From Saccharothrix sp. S26 (GTDB lineage: Bacteria; Actinomycetota; Actinomycetes; Mycobacteriales; Pseudonocardiaceae), in the NCBI RefSeq assembly GCF_021390395.1, contig NZ_JAJUWT010000025.1, forward strand, positions 117,065 through 181,064: 64,000 bases of DNA, read 5' to 3'. The position numbers were made by a program, and so were the translations under genes. Below, in pieces: positions 25,388-34,161 of this stretch. Every line of letters begins with the position of its first letter. The first letter of the stretch is position 1. Below the pieces are notes generated by a model. It saw only the letters and a list, made by a program, of their open reading frames with translations, ran no database searches and had not been told where the DNA came from.

Positions 25388-26494
25388 ATGACTGCCCTCC
25401 CCCTCGTCTTCGACGCGCCCAAGCGCGGGCTGCCGCCGCGCCACCTCGCCGACCTCTCCGCCGACCAGCGTCGAGAGGCCGTCGCCGCGCTCGGTGAGAA
25501 GCCGTTCCGCGCCGCGCAGCTGTCGAACCACTACTTCGGCCGGTTGACCGTCGACCCCGACGCGATGACCGACATCCCCGCCGCCGCCCGGGAACGCCTG
25601 GTCAACGACCTGATGCCGCCGTTGTGGACGGAACTGCGCAGCGTCGAGGCGGACGGCGGCACGACGCGCAAGACGTTGCTGCGGGCGCACGACGGCACGT
25701 TGGTCGAGAGCGTCCTGATGCGCTACCCCGACCGCGCGACGCTGTGCATCTCGTCGCAGGCGGGCTGCGGCATGGCGTGCCCGTTCTGCGCGACCGGCCA
25801 GGGTGGGCTGACCCGCAACCTGTCCACCGCGGAGATCGTGGACCAGGTGCGGCGCGGCGCGGCGGCCATGCGCGACGGCGAGCTGCCCGGCGGGCCGGGA
25901 CGGCTGTCGAACATCGTGTTCATGGGCATGGGCGAGCCGTTGGCCAACTACAAGCGCGTGGTCGAGGCGGTGCACCGGATCTGCGACCCCGCGCCGGAGG
26001 GCCTGGGCATCTCGCAGCGCTCGGTGACGGTGTCCACGGTGGGCCTGGTGCCCGCGATCCGGAAGCTGACCGAGGAGAACCTCCAGGTCCGCTTGGCCGT
26101 GTCGCTGCACACGCCCGACGACGAGCTGCGCGACACGCTCGTGCCGGTGAACACCCGGTGGAAGGTCGCCGAGGTGCTGGAAGCCGCCCGCGGCTACGCC
26201 GACCGCACGGGCCGCCGCGTGTCGATCGAGTACGCGCTGATCCGCGACATCAACGACCAGCCGTGGCGCGCGGACCTGCTGGGCAAGCTGCTGCGCAAGC
26301 ACCTGGGCCAGCTGGTGCACGTGAACGTGATCCCGCTGAACCCCACGCCGGGCTCGAAGTGGGACGCCTCGCCCAAGCCGGTGGAACGGGAGTTCGTGCG
26401 CCGGGTCAACGACCAGGGCGTCGCCTGCACCGTGCGTGACACCAGGGGCCAGGAGATCGCCGCCGCCTGCGGTCAGCTCGCCGCCGAGGGCTGA
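25388..26494 (+). CDS. rlmN: 23S rRNA (adenine2503-C2)-methyltransferase RlmN
   Basis: Radical-SAM enzyme that methylates A2503 of 23S rRNA and A37 of some tRNAs. The cluster motif CGMACPFC (CxxxCxxC) is present, with the N-terminal KPFRAAQLSNHYF, MGMGEPLANY and VSLHTPDDELRD. The Cys in CTVRDTRGQEI near the C-terminus is the conserved resolving residue. Length is 368. A hairpin separates it from the convergent carbonic anhydrase gene. Confidence 0.97.
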   Translation: MTALPLVFDAPKRGLPPRHLADLSADQRREAVAALGEKPFRAAQLSNHYFGRLTVDPDAMTDIPAAARERLVNDLMPPLWTELRSVEADGGTTRKTLLRAHDGTLVESVLMRYPDRATLCISSQAGCGMACPFCATGQGGLTRNLSTAEIVDQVRRGAAAMRDGELPGGPGRLSNIVFMGMGEPLANYKRVVEAVHRICDPAPEGLGISQRSVTVSTVGLVPAIRKLTEENLQVRLAVSLHTPDDELRDTLVPVNTRWKVAEVLEAARGYADRTGRRVSIEYALIRDINDQPWRADLLGKLLRKHLGQLVHVNVIPLNPTPGSKWDASPKPVEREFVRRVNDQGVACTVRDTRGQEIAAACGQLAAEG

Positions 26495-26505
26495 GCCCCG
26501 ACCAG

Positions 26506-26537
26506 CGCGACGGCCGCCGGTGTCCGGGGCCGTCGCG
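26506..26537. terminator. Bidirectional terminator between rlmN and the carbonic anhydrase gene
   Basis: Perfect 10-bp stem CGCGACGGCC (26506-26515) with its complement at 26528-26537, loop 12 nt that can itself pair as CCGGtgtCCGG. It fills the 51-bp gap between two convergent genes. Confidence 0.8.
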
Positions 26538-26545
26538 GGCGGGTG

Positions 26546-27034
26546 TCAGGCGACCTCGTTCAGCTTGCCCGTCGCCACGTCGAAGACGAAGCCCCGCACC
26601 GAGTCCTTCACCGGCACGAACGGGCTGTTGCGGATCCTGGCGATCGACTGGCGCACGTCCTCCTCCAGGTCGCTGAACGCCTCCGCGGCCCACGAGGGCT
26701 TGACGCCCGTCTCGTCCTGGATCGAGCGCTTGAACTCGTCGTCGGTGAACGTCAGCATGCCGCAGTCGGTGTGGTGGATCAGGATCACCTCGCGGGTGCC
26801 CAGCAGGCGCTGGCTGATCGCCAGCGAGCGGATCTCGTCCTCGGTCACCACGCCGCCCGCGTTGCGGATCACGTGGGCCTCGCCCTCGTTCAGGCCGAGC
26901 ACCCGGTAGACGTCCAGGCGCGCGTCCATGCACGCCACGACGGCGACGCCCTTCGCGGGCGGAAGGGGGAGGGGGCCGGAGAAGTCGGCCGCGTAGGCCG
27001 CGTTGTTCGCCAGGAGTTCGTCCGTCACGGACAT
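26546..27034 (-). CDS. Beta-class carbonic anhydrase
   Basis: A 162-residue zinc enzyme for reversible CO2 hydration. The family motif CMDARLD (Cys and the Asp-Arg dyad) and the HHTDCGM ligands (His, Cys) are present. It resembles the small Rv1284-type beta-CAs rather than the longer CynT type. It is followed on the same strand by the rlmN-side terminator. An inverted repeat GTGACG/CGTCAC at 27061-27081 lies upstream of the ATG. Confidence 0.93.
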   Translation of the reverse strand: MSVTDELLANNAAYAADFSGPLPLPPAKGVAVVACMDARLDVYRVLGLNEGEAHVIRNAGGVVTEDEIRSLAISQRLLGTREVILIHHTDCGMLTFTDDEFKRSIQDETGVKPSWAAEAFSDLEEDVRQSIARIRNSPFVPVKDSVRGFVFDVATGKLNEVA

Positions 27035-27207
27035 GCCGGAGTCCTCATCTGCGGGAGCGGGTGACGTGTGCGCTGCGTCACCGAGCCAACTGCCGCACCG
27101 GTCGTTCGGGCAACCGGTGCTCAGCCCGTGGGACCGATTGACCGCGTCCTACCCACTGTTCGGGCCAGGAGAGGACCGCTCACGTCGAAACCACCCGCGG
27201 ACGGCGA

Positions 27208-27239
27208 AACTCCCGGCACGCACGAGCGCGCCGGGAGTT
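27208..27239 (-). terminator. Terminator after the DUF2631 gene
   Basis: 9-bp stem AACTCCCGG (27208-27216) and CCGGGAGTT (27231-27239), loop 14 nt, 16 nt beyond the stop of the minus-strand gene. Confidence 0.7.
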
Positions 27240-27254
27240 CGGGTGTCACGGGGG

Positions 27255-27512
27255 TCAGCGGCGCCAGGAGGTGCGGCTGCGGACCTGGTCCCAGATCAGC
27301 AGGCCGGCCATGGTGACGCCGGTCAGGACGACCCAGATGTCCTCGGTGCGGCCGTGGTGGTTGCCGATCAGCAGGGCGAACACGCCCAGGGTGGAGAGCC
27401 AGCCGGCGATCTTGATGCCCTTGGGGAAAGTGCCGTGCCAACCCCACTCGGCCGAGGGCTCCTCGTGGGGGTCGACCGACGGACGCTTGTCCAGTTCCGA
27501 GGACGAAGACAC
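27255..27512 (-). CDS. DUF2631 family small membrane protein
   Basis: An 85-residue protein of the actinobacterial DUF2631 family, recognised by SVDPHEEPSAEWGWHGTF followed by two hydrophobic segments (IAGWLSTLGVFALLIG and IWVVLTGVTMAGLLIW). It ends in a basic RSRTSWRR tail. The GTG at 27512 has AGGAAGG about 10 nt upstream; longer versions starting at 27557 or 27650 are possible but add unconserved sequence. Function is unknown. Confidence 0.85.
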   Translation of the reverse strand: MSSSSELDKRPSVDPHEEPSAEWGWHGTFPKGIKIAGWLSTLGVFALLIGNHHGRTEDIWVVLTGVTMAGLLIWDQVRSRTSWRR

Positions 27513-27718
27513 AGCCGCACGACCTTCCTGCCCGATCACGTTCACCAACGGCGTCATCGTCCCACACGCGCGCGCACGCCGGGACGTGAGGTGCGCGGCA
27601 CCGCCGGGCCGATCGCGGACGTGCCGGTCGGCGGGCGTCACCTGCGTCAACTTTCGTCGGCGAGGGTCGAGACCAAGGAACGCGGCCGGCGGGCGGGCGG
27701 TTCTTTACCGTTGCCCCC

Positions 27719-29365
27719 GTGACGTCCGTCGTTCAACGGCTCCGGCCCGCCCTGCCGGATCTGCGGGAGGCGCCCGCCGCGTTCCTGCGCGCCCACGCCG
27801 AACGCCTCCGCCGGGTCACGCCCCTGCGCGTGGGCCGCGAGGTGCTGGCCGTCCTCGTGTTCGTCGGCCTGGACCTGTTCCCCGGCTGGGTCTCGGGCAG
27901 TTCGCCGCTGTCCGGCTGGGCGATGATCGCCCTGGGCATCGGGTACGTGGCGATCTACCTCACCAGGCTGCTGTTCCCCGCCGTGGCGCTGCTGGCCGCC
28001 ACCTGGGTCGTCTTCAGCTCCGAGCACGGCGGCATCGCGTTGGTGGTCATGCTCGCCTACGCCGCCGGCTACCGGATCGCGCCGTGGCAGCGCGCGCTGC
28101 TCACCGGCGTGCTCGCGCTCGCCCTGCACATGTTCGCCTGGGGCGTGTCCACGCCGGGCCTGTCCGGGCCGTTCGGCCAGTGGGTGATGCTGACCGTCTA
28201 CTGCATGGTCGTGGCGCTGCCGTTCCTGGTCGGCCGGTACGCCGCGCAGCGCAACGCCCTGGTCGCGGCCTTGCAGGAGCGCGAGGAACGGGTGGTGCGC
28301 GAGCGGCGGATGGTGTCGCGCCAGGTGCGGCTGCGCGAGCGCAACCGGATCGCCCAGGACATGCACGACAGCCTCGGCCACCGGCTCAGTCTCATCTCCG
28401 TGCACGCGGGCGCGTTGACCATGGACACCGGCCTGGACGAGCGCCAGCGGGAGGCGGTGCGGGTGCTGCGCAGCGCGGCCCTGACCGCGATGGAGGAGCT
28501 GCGCGGCGTCATCGGCGTGCTGCGGCGCGACGAGGAACCGGAAGAGGACCAGGTGCGCCGGACGGTCGACGCGATCGACGAGCTGGTCGACGGCGCGCGG
28601 CGGGCCGGCGTGCGGGTCAGCCTGGTCCGCGGCGGCCAGCCCGTGCCGCTGCCCGCGAAGGTCAGCCACGCCGCGTACCGCATCGCGCAGGAGGGCCTGA
28701 CCAACGCCAACAAGCACGCGCCGGGCGCGAGCGTGCAGGTCACCGTGAAGTACGAGCCGGACGCGCTGGTCGTGGAGGTGCGCAACAACCCGCCCCGCGC
28801 CAAGCCCGCGGGCGGCGGTGGGTTCGGGCTGATCGGGCTCGGTGAGCGGGTGCGGCTGGCGGGCGGCATGCTGCACGTCGGCGAGCTGCCGACCGGCGGG
28901 TTCCGGATCGCGGCCGTGCTGCCGTACGAGGACACGGCGGCGGCGGGCGATGAGCCGTCGGACGACCCGGTGGACGGCGAGGCGTCCGCGCCGGCCAAGC
29001 CGACCGGCATCCGCAAGTGGGCGGGCGTCGGTTCGATCGTGCTGGCGGGGGTCGTCGTGCTGGTGGTCGTCGGCGGCTACACGTGGATCGGGTCGCAGCC
29101 CGTCACCAAGGTGGTGTCCCAGGAGCTGTACGACTCGGTGTCGGTGGGGCAGTCGCAGGCCGAGGTGATGGCGAGGCTGCCGGGCGGGGCGGAGCCGCCG
29201 TTGGGCGACATCAGGTCCAAGGCCGCACCCGAGCCCCCGGGTGCGCGGTGCGAGTACCGCGTGGCCGACGTGCAGACCTACTCGTCCCGGGCGACCAAGA
29301 TCGTGCGGTTCTGCTTCGCGAACGGCACCCTGGTCGAGAAGAACACCCACTTGCAGGGGATGTGA
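27719..29365 (+). CDS. Sensor histidine kinase with an extra C-terminal membrane anchor and outer domain
   Basis: A 548-residue kinase of the NarL-partner type (HisKA_3). Four or more N-terminal membrane helices (about residues 35-185) precede a dimerisation helix with the phospho-acceptor His216 in RIAQDMHDSLGHR, and a HATPase domain with AAYRIAQEGLTNANKHAP and GFGLIGLGERVRLAGG. Unusually, after residue 433 comes another hydrophobic helix (WAGVGSIVLAGVVVLVVVGG) and about 90 residues predicted outside the cell, including two Cys (GARCEYRV and VRFCFANG) that could form a disulfide. The regulator gene overlaps or abuts the stop. Confidence 0.93.
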   Translation: MTSVVQRLRPALPDLREAPAAFLRAHAERLRRVTPLRVGREVLAVLVFVGLDLFPGWVSGSSPLSGWAMIALGIGYVAIYLTRLLFPAVALLAATWVVFSSEHGGIALVVMLAYAAGYRIAPWQRALLTGVLALALHMFAWGVSTPGLSGPFGQWVMLTVYCMVVALPFLVGRYAAQRNALVAALQEREERVVRERRMVSRQVRLRERNRIAQDMHDSLGHRLSLISVHAGALTMDTGLDERQREAVRVLRSAALTAMEELRGVIGVLRRDEEPEEDQVRRTVDAIDELVDGARRAGVRVSLVRGGQPVPLPAKVSHAAYRIAQEGLTNANKHAPGASVQVTVKYEPDALVVEVRNNPPRAKPAGGGGFGLIGLGERVRLAGGMLHVGELPTGGFRIAAVLPYEDTAAAGDEPSDDPVDGEASAPAKPTGIRKWAGVGSIVLAGVVVLVVVGGYTWIGSQPVTKVVSQELYDSVSVGQSQAEVMARLPGGAEPPLGDIRSKAAPEPPGARCEYRVADVQTYSSRATKIVRFCFANGTLVEKNTHLQGM

Positions 29366-29367
29366 AC

Positions 29368-30018
29368 GTGATCCGGGTCCTCATCGCCGACGACGAGCCG
29401 CTGATGCGCGCGGGCATCAAGGCCATCCTCGGCACCGCCGACGACATCGAGGTGGTCGCCGAGGCCGGTGACGGGCGGGAAGCCGTCCGGCTCGCCCTGG
29501 AACGGCGGGTGGACGTCGCCGTGCTCGACATCCGCATGCCCCGCCTGGACGGCCTGGCCGCCGCGCGCGAGCTGCGCACCGCCGCCCCGTCGGTGCGGGT
29601 GGTGATGCTCACCACCTTCGGCGAGGACGACAACATCGTCCGGGCCCTGTCCGACGGCGCGGCCGGGTTCCTGCTGAAGGACTCCGCGCCGGAAGAACTG
29701 CTCCGCGCCGTGCGCGCGGTTCACTCGGGCGAGGCGTACTTGTCGCCCATGGTGACGAGCCGGGTGGTGGGGATGGTGGCGCAGGTGGGCCAGCCGCGCC
29801 GCCAGGAGGCGATGCGCCAGGTCGAAGGGCTGACCGAGCGCGAGGTCGAGGTGCTGGCGCTGCTCGGGCTGGGCATGTCCAACGCCGACGTGGGGCAGCG
29901 GCTGCACATGAGCGAGGCGACCGTGAAGACCTACGTGAGCAGGCTGCTGGCCAAGCTGGGGCTCACCAACCGGGTGCAGGCCGCGCTGCTGGCGCGGGAC
30001 GCGGGCCTGGCCAACTGA
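29368..30018 (+). CDS. NarL/LuxR family response regulator
   Basis: Partner of the upstream kinase. Receiver domain: VLIADDEPLMRAG acidic pocket, phospho-acceptor Asp in VAVLDIRMPRLDG, switch Thr in MLTTFGEDD, and conserved Lys in FLLKDSAPEEL. A LuxR-type helix-turn-helix covers the last about 60 residues (LTEREVEVLALLGLGMSN). The GTG at 29368 has AGGGGA 7 nt upstream; a GTG at 29362 overlapping the kinase stop would add two residues. The length is 216. Confidence 0.95.
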   Translation: MIRVLIADDEPLMRAGIKAILGTADDIEVVAEAGDGREAVRLALERRVDVAVLDIRMPRLDGLAAARELRTAAPSVRVVMLTTFGEDDNIVRALSDGAAGFLLKDSAPEELLRAVRAVHSGEAYLSPMVTSRVVGMVAQVGQPRRQEAMRQVEGLTEREVEVLALLGLGMSNADVGQRLHMSEATVKTYVSRLLAKLGLTNRVQAALLARDAGLAN

Positions 30019-30030
30019 CCGCGCACACGG

Positions 30031-30062
30031 GTGTGCCCCGCCGATTGCTCGACGGGGCACAC
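30031..30062. terminator. Bidirectional terminator between the regulator and GlsB-like genes
   Basis: Perfect 10-bp stem GTGTGCCCCG (30031-30040) and its complement (30053-30062), 12-nt loop, between two convergent genes. Confidence 0.85.
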
Positions 30063-30090
30063 TCAGAGTAGTTGTCGACTACGAGCGTCG

Positions 30091-30357
30091 TCATGCCCTG
30101 GCGCGGTTGCCGGTCACCATCCGGTAGATGCCGAGCACGATCAGCGAGCCGAGGATGGCGAGCAGCCAAGTGCTCAGGTCGAAGAAGGTGTTGATGTCGG
30201 TACCGAAGATGGCACGGCCGACGAAGCCACCGATGATGGCGCCGACGATGCCGAGCAGCATCGTGATGATGATGCCGCCGGGGTCCCGACCAGGCATGAT
30301 GGCCTTGGCGATGGCACCCGCGATGAGGCCGAGGACGATCCAACCCAAGATGCCCAC
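30091..30357 (-). CDS. GlsB/YeaQ/YmgE family stress-response membrane protein
   Basis: An 88-residue protein of the transglycosylase-associated family, which has no proven transglycosylase activity. Three membrane segments are visible with the Gly-rich signature LGLIAGAIAKAIMPGRDPGG and GIVGAIIGGFVGRAIFG. The GTG at 30357 has GGAAGGAG at ideal spacing. Members are often induced by envelope or osmotic stress, which is a family-level statement only. Confidence 0.9.
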   Translation of the reverse strand: MGILGWIVLGLIAGAIAKAIMPGRDPGGIIITMLLGIVGAIIGGFVGRAIFGTDINTFFDLSTWLLAILGSLIVLGIYRMVTGNRARA

Positions 30358-30512
30358 GGGGGCTCTCCTTCCTGAAGGCCGCGACGGGCGGATCCGTCGG
30401 GCGCTTGATCGAGGAATGCCCACGTTCGAGTGAGACCACGCGTGCGTTATCGTTCCGTTATCGAAGTACCGCTGTGCGGCCTATCAGGAAGCCTCGGGAA
30501 CAATGGGTGGTG

Positions 30513-31733
30513 ATGAGCACACCACGCACGATCCTGGTCCTCGGGTCGACCGGGTCGATCGGCACCCAGGCCCTGGACGTCGTCGCCGCCAACCGCGACC
30601 GGTTCTCCGTGGTCGGACTGGCCGCGGGCGGCGCGGACCCGGCCGCCCTCGCCGCCCAGGCGCTGGACTTCGGGGTCCGGGCCGTGGCCGTCGCCCGCGC
30701 CACCGCGGTCGAGGACGTCACGCTGGCCCTCTACGCCGAAGCGCAAAAACGCGGTTACTCGCGCGGCGCCTTCACGTTGCCGCGAATTTACGCCGGTCCG
30801 ACCGCAATGACCGATTTGGTGGATTCGACGCCGGCCGACGTGGTGCTCAACGGCATCACCGGCTCCATCGGCCTGGCGCCCACCCTGCACGCGCTCAAGA
30901 CCGGCGCCACGCTCGCCCTGGCCAACAAGGAGTCGCTGATCGCGGGCGGCCCCCTGGTGCTGCGGGCGGCCAGGCCGGGCCAGCTCGTGCCGGTCGACTC
31001 CGAGCACTCCGCGCTGGCCCAGTGCCTGCGCGGCGGCCGCGCCGACGAGGTCGCCAAGCTCGTCCTCACCGCCTCCGGCGGCCCGTTCCGCGGCCGCACC
31101 CGCGCCGACCTGGCCGGCGTCACGGCCAGTGACGCCCTGGCGCACCCCACGTGGTCGATGGGCCCGGTCATCACGGTCAACTCGGCCACCCTGGTCAACA
31201 AGGGGCTGGAGCTGATCGAGGCGCAGCTGCTGTTCGGCGTGCCCTACGACCGCATCGACGTGGTGGTGCACCCCCAGTCGATCGTGCACTCGATGGTCAC
31301 CTTCACCGACGGCTCCACGCTCGCCCAGGCCAGCCCGCCGGACATGAAGCTGCCGATCGCGCTGGCCCTGGGCTGGCCCGACCGCGTCCCGGGCGCCGCC
31401 GCCGCGTGTACTTTCGATGTCGCGACGGCGTGGACGTTCGAGCCGCTGGACGACGAGACGTTCCCGGCGGTGCGACTGGCCAGGCAGGCGGGCTCCGGCG
31501 GCGGCTGCCTGCCGGCGGTCTACAACGCGGCGAACGAGGAGGCGGTCGCGGCCTTCCTCGGCGGCGGCACGTCGTTCACCTCCATCGTGGACACTGTGGA
31601 ACGGGTGCTCGCGGAGGCGGACGGCTGGGCGCACGAGCCGGTCGACGTCGACGAGGTTCTCGCGGCGGAGCAATGGGCCCGGGCGCGGGCGCGGGAACTC
31701 GTGGCCACTTCGGTGGGGTCTGGAAGGGACTGA
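30513..31733 (+). CDS. dxr: 1-deoxy-D-xylulose 5-phosphate reductoisomerase
   Basis: Second enzyme of the MEP isoprenoid pathway, making MEP from DXP with NADPH. Seen: the Rossmann motif LGSTGSIGTQALDV, NGITGSIGL, ANKESLIAGG, VDSEHSALAQCL with the metal-binding Asp/Ser/Glu, and HPQSIVHSMV. Length is 406. The ATG gives the family N-terminus. It begins the dxr-rip-ispG cluster, the same order as in mycobacteria, where isoprenoid supply sits with an intramembrane protease. Confidence 0.97.
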   Translation: MSTPRTILVLGSTGSIGTQALDVVAANRDRFSVVGLAAGGADPAALAAQALDFGVRAVAVARATAVEDVTLALYAEAQKRGYSRGAFTLPRIYAGPTAMTDLVDSTPADVVLNGITGSIGLAPTLHALKTGATLALANKESLIAGGPLVLRAARPGQLVPVDSEHSALAQCLRGGRADEVAKLVLTASGGPFRGRTRADLAGVTASDALAHPTWSMGPVITVNSATLVNKGLELIEAQLLFGVPYDRIDVVVHPQSIVHSMVTFTDGSTLAQASPPDMKLPIALALGWPDRVPGAAAACTFDVATAWTFEPLDDETFPAVRLARQAGSGGGCLPAVYNAANEEAVAAFLGGGTSFTSIVDTVERVLAEADGWAHEPVDVDEVLAAEQWARARARELVATSVGSGRD

Positions 31734-31734
31734 C

Positions 31735-32931
31735 GTGCTCGTTTTCCTGGGCATCCTGCTGTTCGCCCTGCTCATCGGCATCTCGATCGCGCTGCACGAG
31801 CTGGGCCACCTGGCCACGGCGAAGATGTTCGGGATGAAGGTGACCCGGTACTTCATCGGGTTCGGGCCGAAGATCTGGTCCTTCCGCCGGGGCGAGACCG
31901 AGTACGGCCTCAAGGCCATCCCGGCGGGCGGCTTCTGCGAGATCACCGGCATGACCGCCCTGGAGGAGGTCGCGCCGGAGGACCAGCACCGCGCGTTCAA
32001 CCGGCAGAAGACCTGGAAGCGCGTGGTCGTGCTGTCCGCGGGCTCCGTCACGCACTTCATCGTCGGCTTCGTCATCCTCTACTTCATGGCCTTCACCATG
32101 GGCATCCCGAACCTGCGCGACAGCGCGGTGATCGCGGAGGTGGCCCCGTGCGTGCAGAACAGCACCGACGCCGCGTGCGCCCCCGGCGCCCCCTCACCGG
32201 CCAAGGACGCGGGCTTCCGGGCCGGCGACGAGATCGTGGCGGTGGCCGGCGCGTCCACGCCCACGTGGTCCGACGTGCTGACCAAGACCCGCGAGCGGAC
32301 CGGCCCGACCGAGTTCCGGGTGCTCCGCGACGGCGAGGAGCTGACCCTCACCGCCGACGTGGCCCGCGTCGAGCGCGAGCTGGAGCGCAAGGACGGCACC
32401 CGCTACAAGGAGGAAGTCGGCGCGATCGGCGTCATCCAGCAGCGCAACTTCGAGTACAACGCGATCACCGCGTTCGGCGGCGCGACGCAGTTCACCGGCA
32501 CGATGTTCGAGAACACCTGGCGCGGCCTGATCAACTTCCCGAAGAAGATCCCGGCCGTGATCGAGGCCATCGGCGGCGGCGAGCGCGACATCGACAGCCC
32601 GGTCAGCGTGGTCGGCGCGAGCCGGCTCGGCGGCGAGGCGGTCGACCGCGGTCTGTGGCAGCTGTTCTGGCTGATGCTGGCGGGGCTGAACTTCTTCGTG
32701 GGTGTGTTCAACCTCCTGCCGCTGCTGCCGCTTGACGGTGGTCACATTGCCGTCAACCTGTACGAACGGGTGCGAAACTGGATCCGGAAGCTGCGCGGCC
32801 TGCCCGCCGGAGCGCCCGTCAACTACCTGCGGTTGCTGCCGCTGACCTACTTCGTGATCTTCGTCGGCGGCTCGGTGACGCTGTTGACGATCACCGCCGA
32901 CATCGTCAACCCCATCAAGCTCTTCCAGTGA
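31735..32931 (+). CDS. rip1: Site-2 intramembrane zinc metalloprotease (RseP/Rip1 family)
   Basis: Membrane protease for regulated intramembrane proteolysis, for example of anti-sigma factors. The zinc motif HELGH is at residues 21-25 within the first membrane helix, a PDZ domain spans roughly residues 120-215, and the third ligand region LLPLDGGHIAVN is near residue 335. Four membrane segments are visible and the length is 398. The GTG start lies 1 bp after dxr, and ispG follows closely. Orthologues in mycobacteria (Rip1) control several sigma factors; the targets here are unknown. Confidence 0.95.
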   Translation: MLVFLGILLFALLIGISIALHELGHLATAKMFGMKVTRYFIGFGPKIWSFRRGETEYGLKAIPAGGFCEITGMTALEEVAPEDQHRAFNRQKTWKRVVVLSAGSVTHFIVGFVILYFMAFTMGIPNLRDSAVIAEVAPCVQNSTDAACAPGAPSPAKDAGFRAGDEIVAVAGASTPTWSDVLTKTRERTGPTEFRVLRDGEELTLTADVARVERELERKDGTRYKEEVGAIGVIQQRNFEYNAITAFGGATQFTGTMFENTWRGLINFPKKIPAVIEAIGGGERDIDSPVSVVGASRLGGEAVDRGLWQLFWLMLAGLNFFVGVFNLLPLLPLDGGHIAVNLYERVRNWIRKLRGLPAGAPVNYLRLLPLTYFVIFVGGSVTLLTITADIVNPIKLFQ

Positions 32932-32953
32932 TCCCAGTGAGAGGTGCCAGTTC

Positions 32954-34111
32954 ATGAGTGACGGCGTCATGCTCGGTCTTCCGGCGATGCCTCCTCCGGT
33001 GTTGTCGGAGCGGCGCAAGACCCGCCAGCTCATGGTGGGCTCGGTCGGTGTCGGCAGTGAGTTCCCGGTCTCGGTGCAGTCGATGACGACGACCGTCACG
33101 GCGGACGTGAACGCGACGTTGCAGCAGATCGCGGAGCTGACCGCGGCGGGCTGCGACATCGTGCGGGTGGCGTGCCCGTCGCAGGACGACGCCGACGCGC
33201 TGGCCGCGATCGCGAAGAAGTCGCAGATCCCGGTGATCGCGGACATCCACTTCCAGCCGAAGTACGTGTTCGCGGCCATCGAGGCCGGGTGCGCGGCGGT
33301 GCGGGTCAACCCCGGTAACATCAAGAAGTTCGACGACAAGGTCAAGGAGATCGCGCAGGCGGCCCGCGACCACAACACGCCGATCCGCATCGGCGTGAAC
33401 GCGGGCTCGCTGGACCCGCGGCTGATGGCGAAGTACGGCAAGGCGACGCCCGAGGCGCTGGCGGAGTCGGCGCTGTGGGAGGCGTCGCTGTTCGCCGAGC
33501 ACGACTTCCACGACCTGAAGATCTCGGTCAAGCACAACGACCCCGTGGTGATGATCCGAGCCTACGAGCTGCTGGCCGAGCAGTGCGACTACCCGTTGCA
33601 CCTGGGCGTGACCGAGGCCGGTCCGGCGTTCCAGGGCACGATCAAGTCGGCGGTGGCGTTCGGCGCGCTGCTGCGGCAGGGGATCGGCGACACGATCCGC
33701 GTGTCGCTGTCCGCGCCGCCCGTCGAGGAGGTCAAGGTCGGGCACCAGATCCTCCAGTCGCTCAACCTGCGCCCGCGCAAGCTGGAGATCGTCTCGTGCC
33801 CGTCGTGCGGGCGGGCCCAGGTCGACGTCTACACGTTGGCCGAGCAGGTCACCGCCGGTCTGGAGGGCATGGAGGTGCCGCTGCGGGTCGCCGTGATGGG
33901 CTGCGTGGTGAACGGGCCGGGCGAGGCGCGTGAAGCGGACCTGGGCGTGGCGTCGGGCAACGGCAAGGGCCAGATCTTCGTCAAGGGCCAGGTGATCAAG
34001 ACCGTGCCCGAGCACCAGATCGTGGAGACCCTGATCGAAGAGGCCATGCGCATCGCCGAGGAGATCGGCGAGACCGCCGAGGGCGGCGAGCCGGTCGTGA
34101 CGGTCGGCTGA
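32954..34111 (+). CDS. ispG: 4-hydroxy-3-methylbut-2-enyl diphosphate synthase
   Basis: Iron-sulfur enzyme of the MEP pathway (GcpE). The TIM-barrel part includes VSVQSMTTTVTADVNAT and CDIVRVACPSQDDADAL, and the cluster ligands are CPSCGR and the Cys in VAVMGCVVNGPGEA plus Glu. Length is 385. GAGAGGTGCCAGTTC precedes the ATG, 22 bp after the protease gene. Confidence 0.97.
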   Translation: MSDGVMLGLPAMPPPVLSERRKTRQLMVGSVGVGSEFPVSVQSMTTTVTADVNATLQQIAELTAAGCDIVRVACPSQDDADALAAIAKKSQIPVIADIHFQPKYVFAAIEAGCAAVRVNPGNIKKFDDKVKEIAQAARDHNTPIRIGVNAGSLDPRLMAKYGKATPEALAESALWEASLFAEHDFHDLKISVKHNDPVVMIRAYELLAEQCDYPLHLGVTEAGPAFQGTIKSAVAFGALLRQGIGDTIRVSLSAPPVEEVKVGHQILQSLNLRPRKLEIVSCPSCGRAQVDVYTLAEQVTAGLEGMEVPLRVAVMGCVVNGPGEAREADLGVASGNGKGQIFVKGQVIKTVPEHQIVETLIEEAMRIAEEIGETAEGGEPVVTVG

Positions 34112-34161
34112 GCGGGTGGCGGACGCGCGGGGAACGGTCTCCATCTGGCAGGCTTGACGGC

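Noticed and set aside
24296..26320. Long minus-strand frame spanning PadR and rlmN
   Set aside because: It covers rlmN antisense and part of the PadR gene in the wrong frame; the composition is His/Arg/Pro noise.
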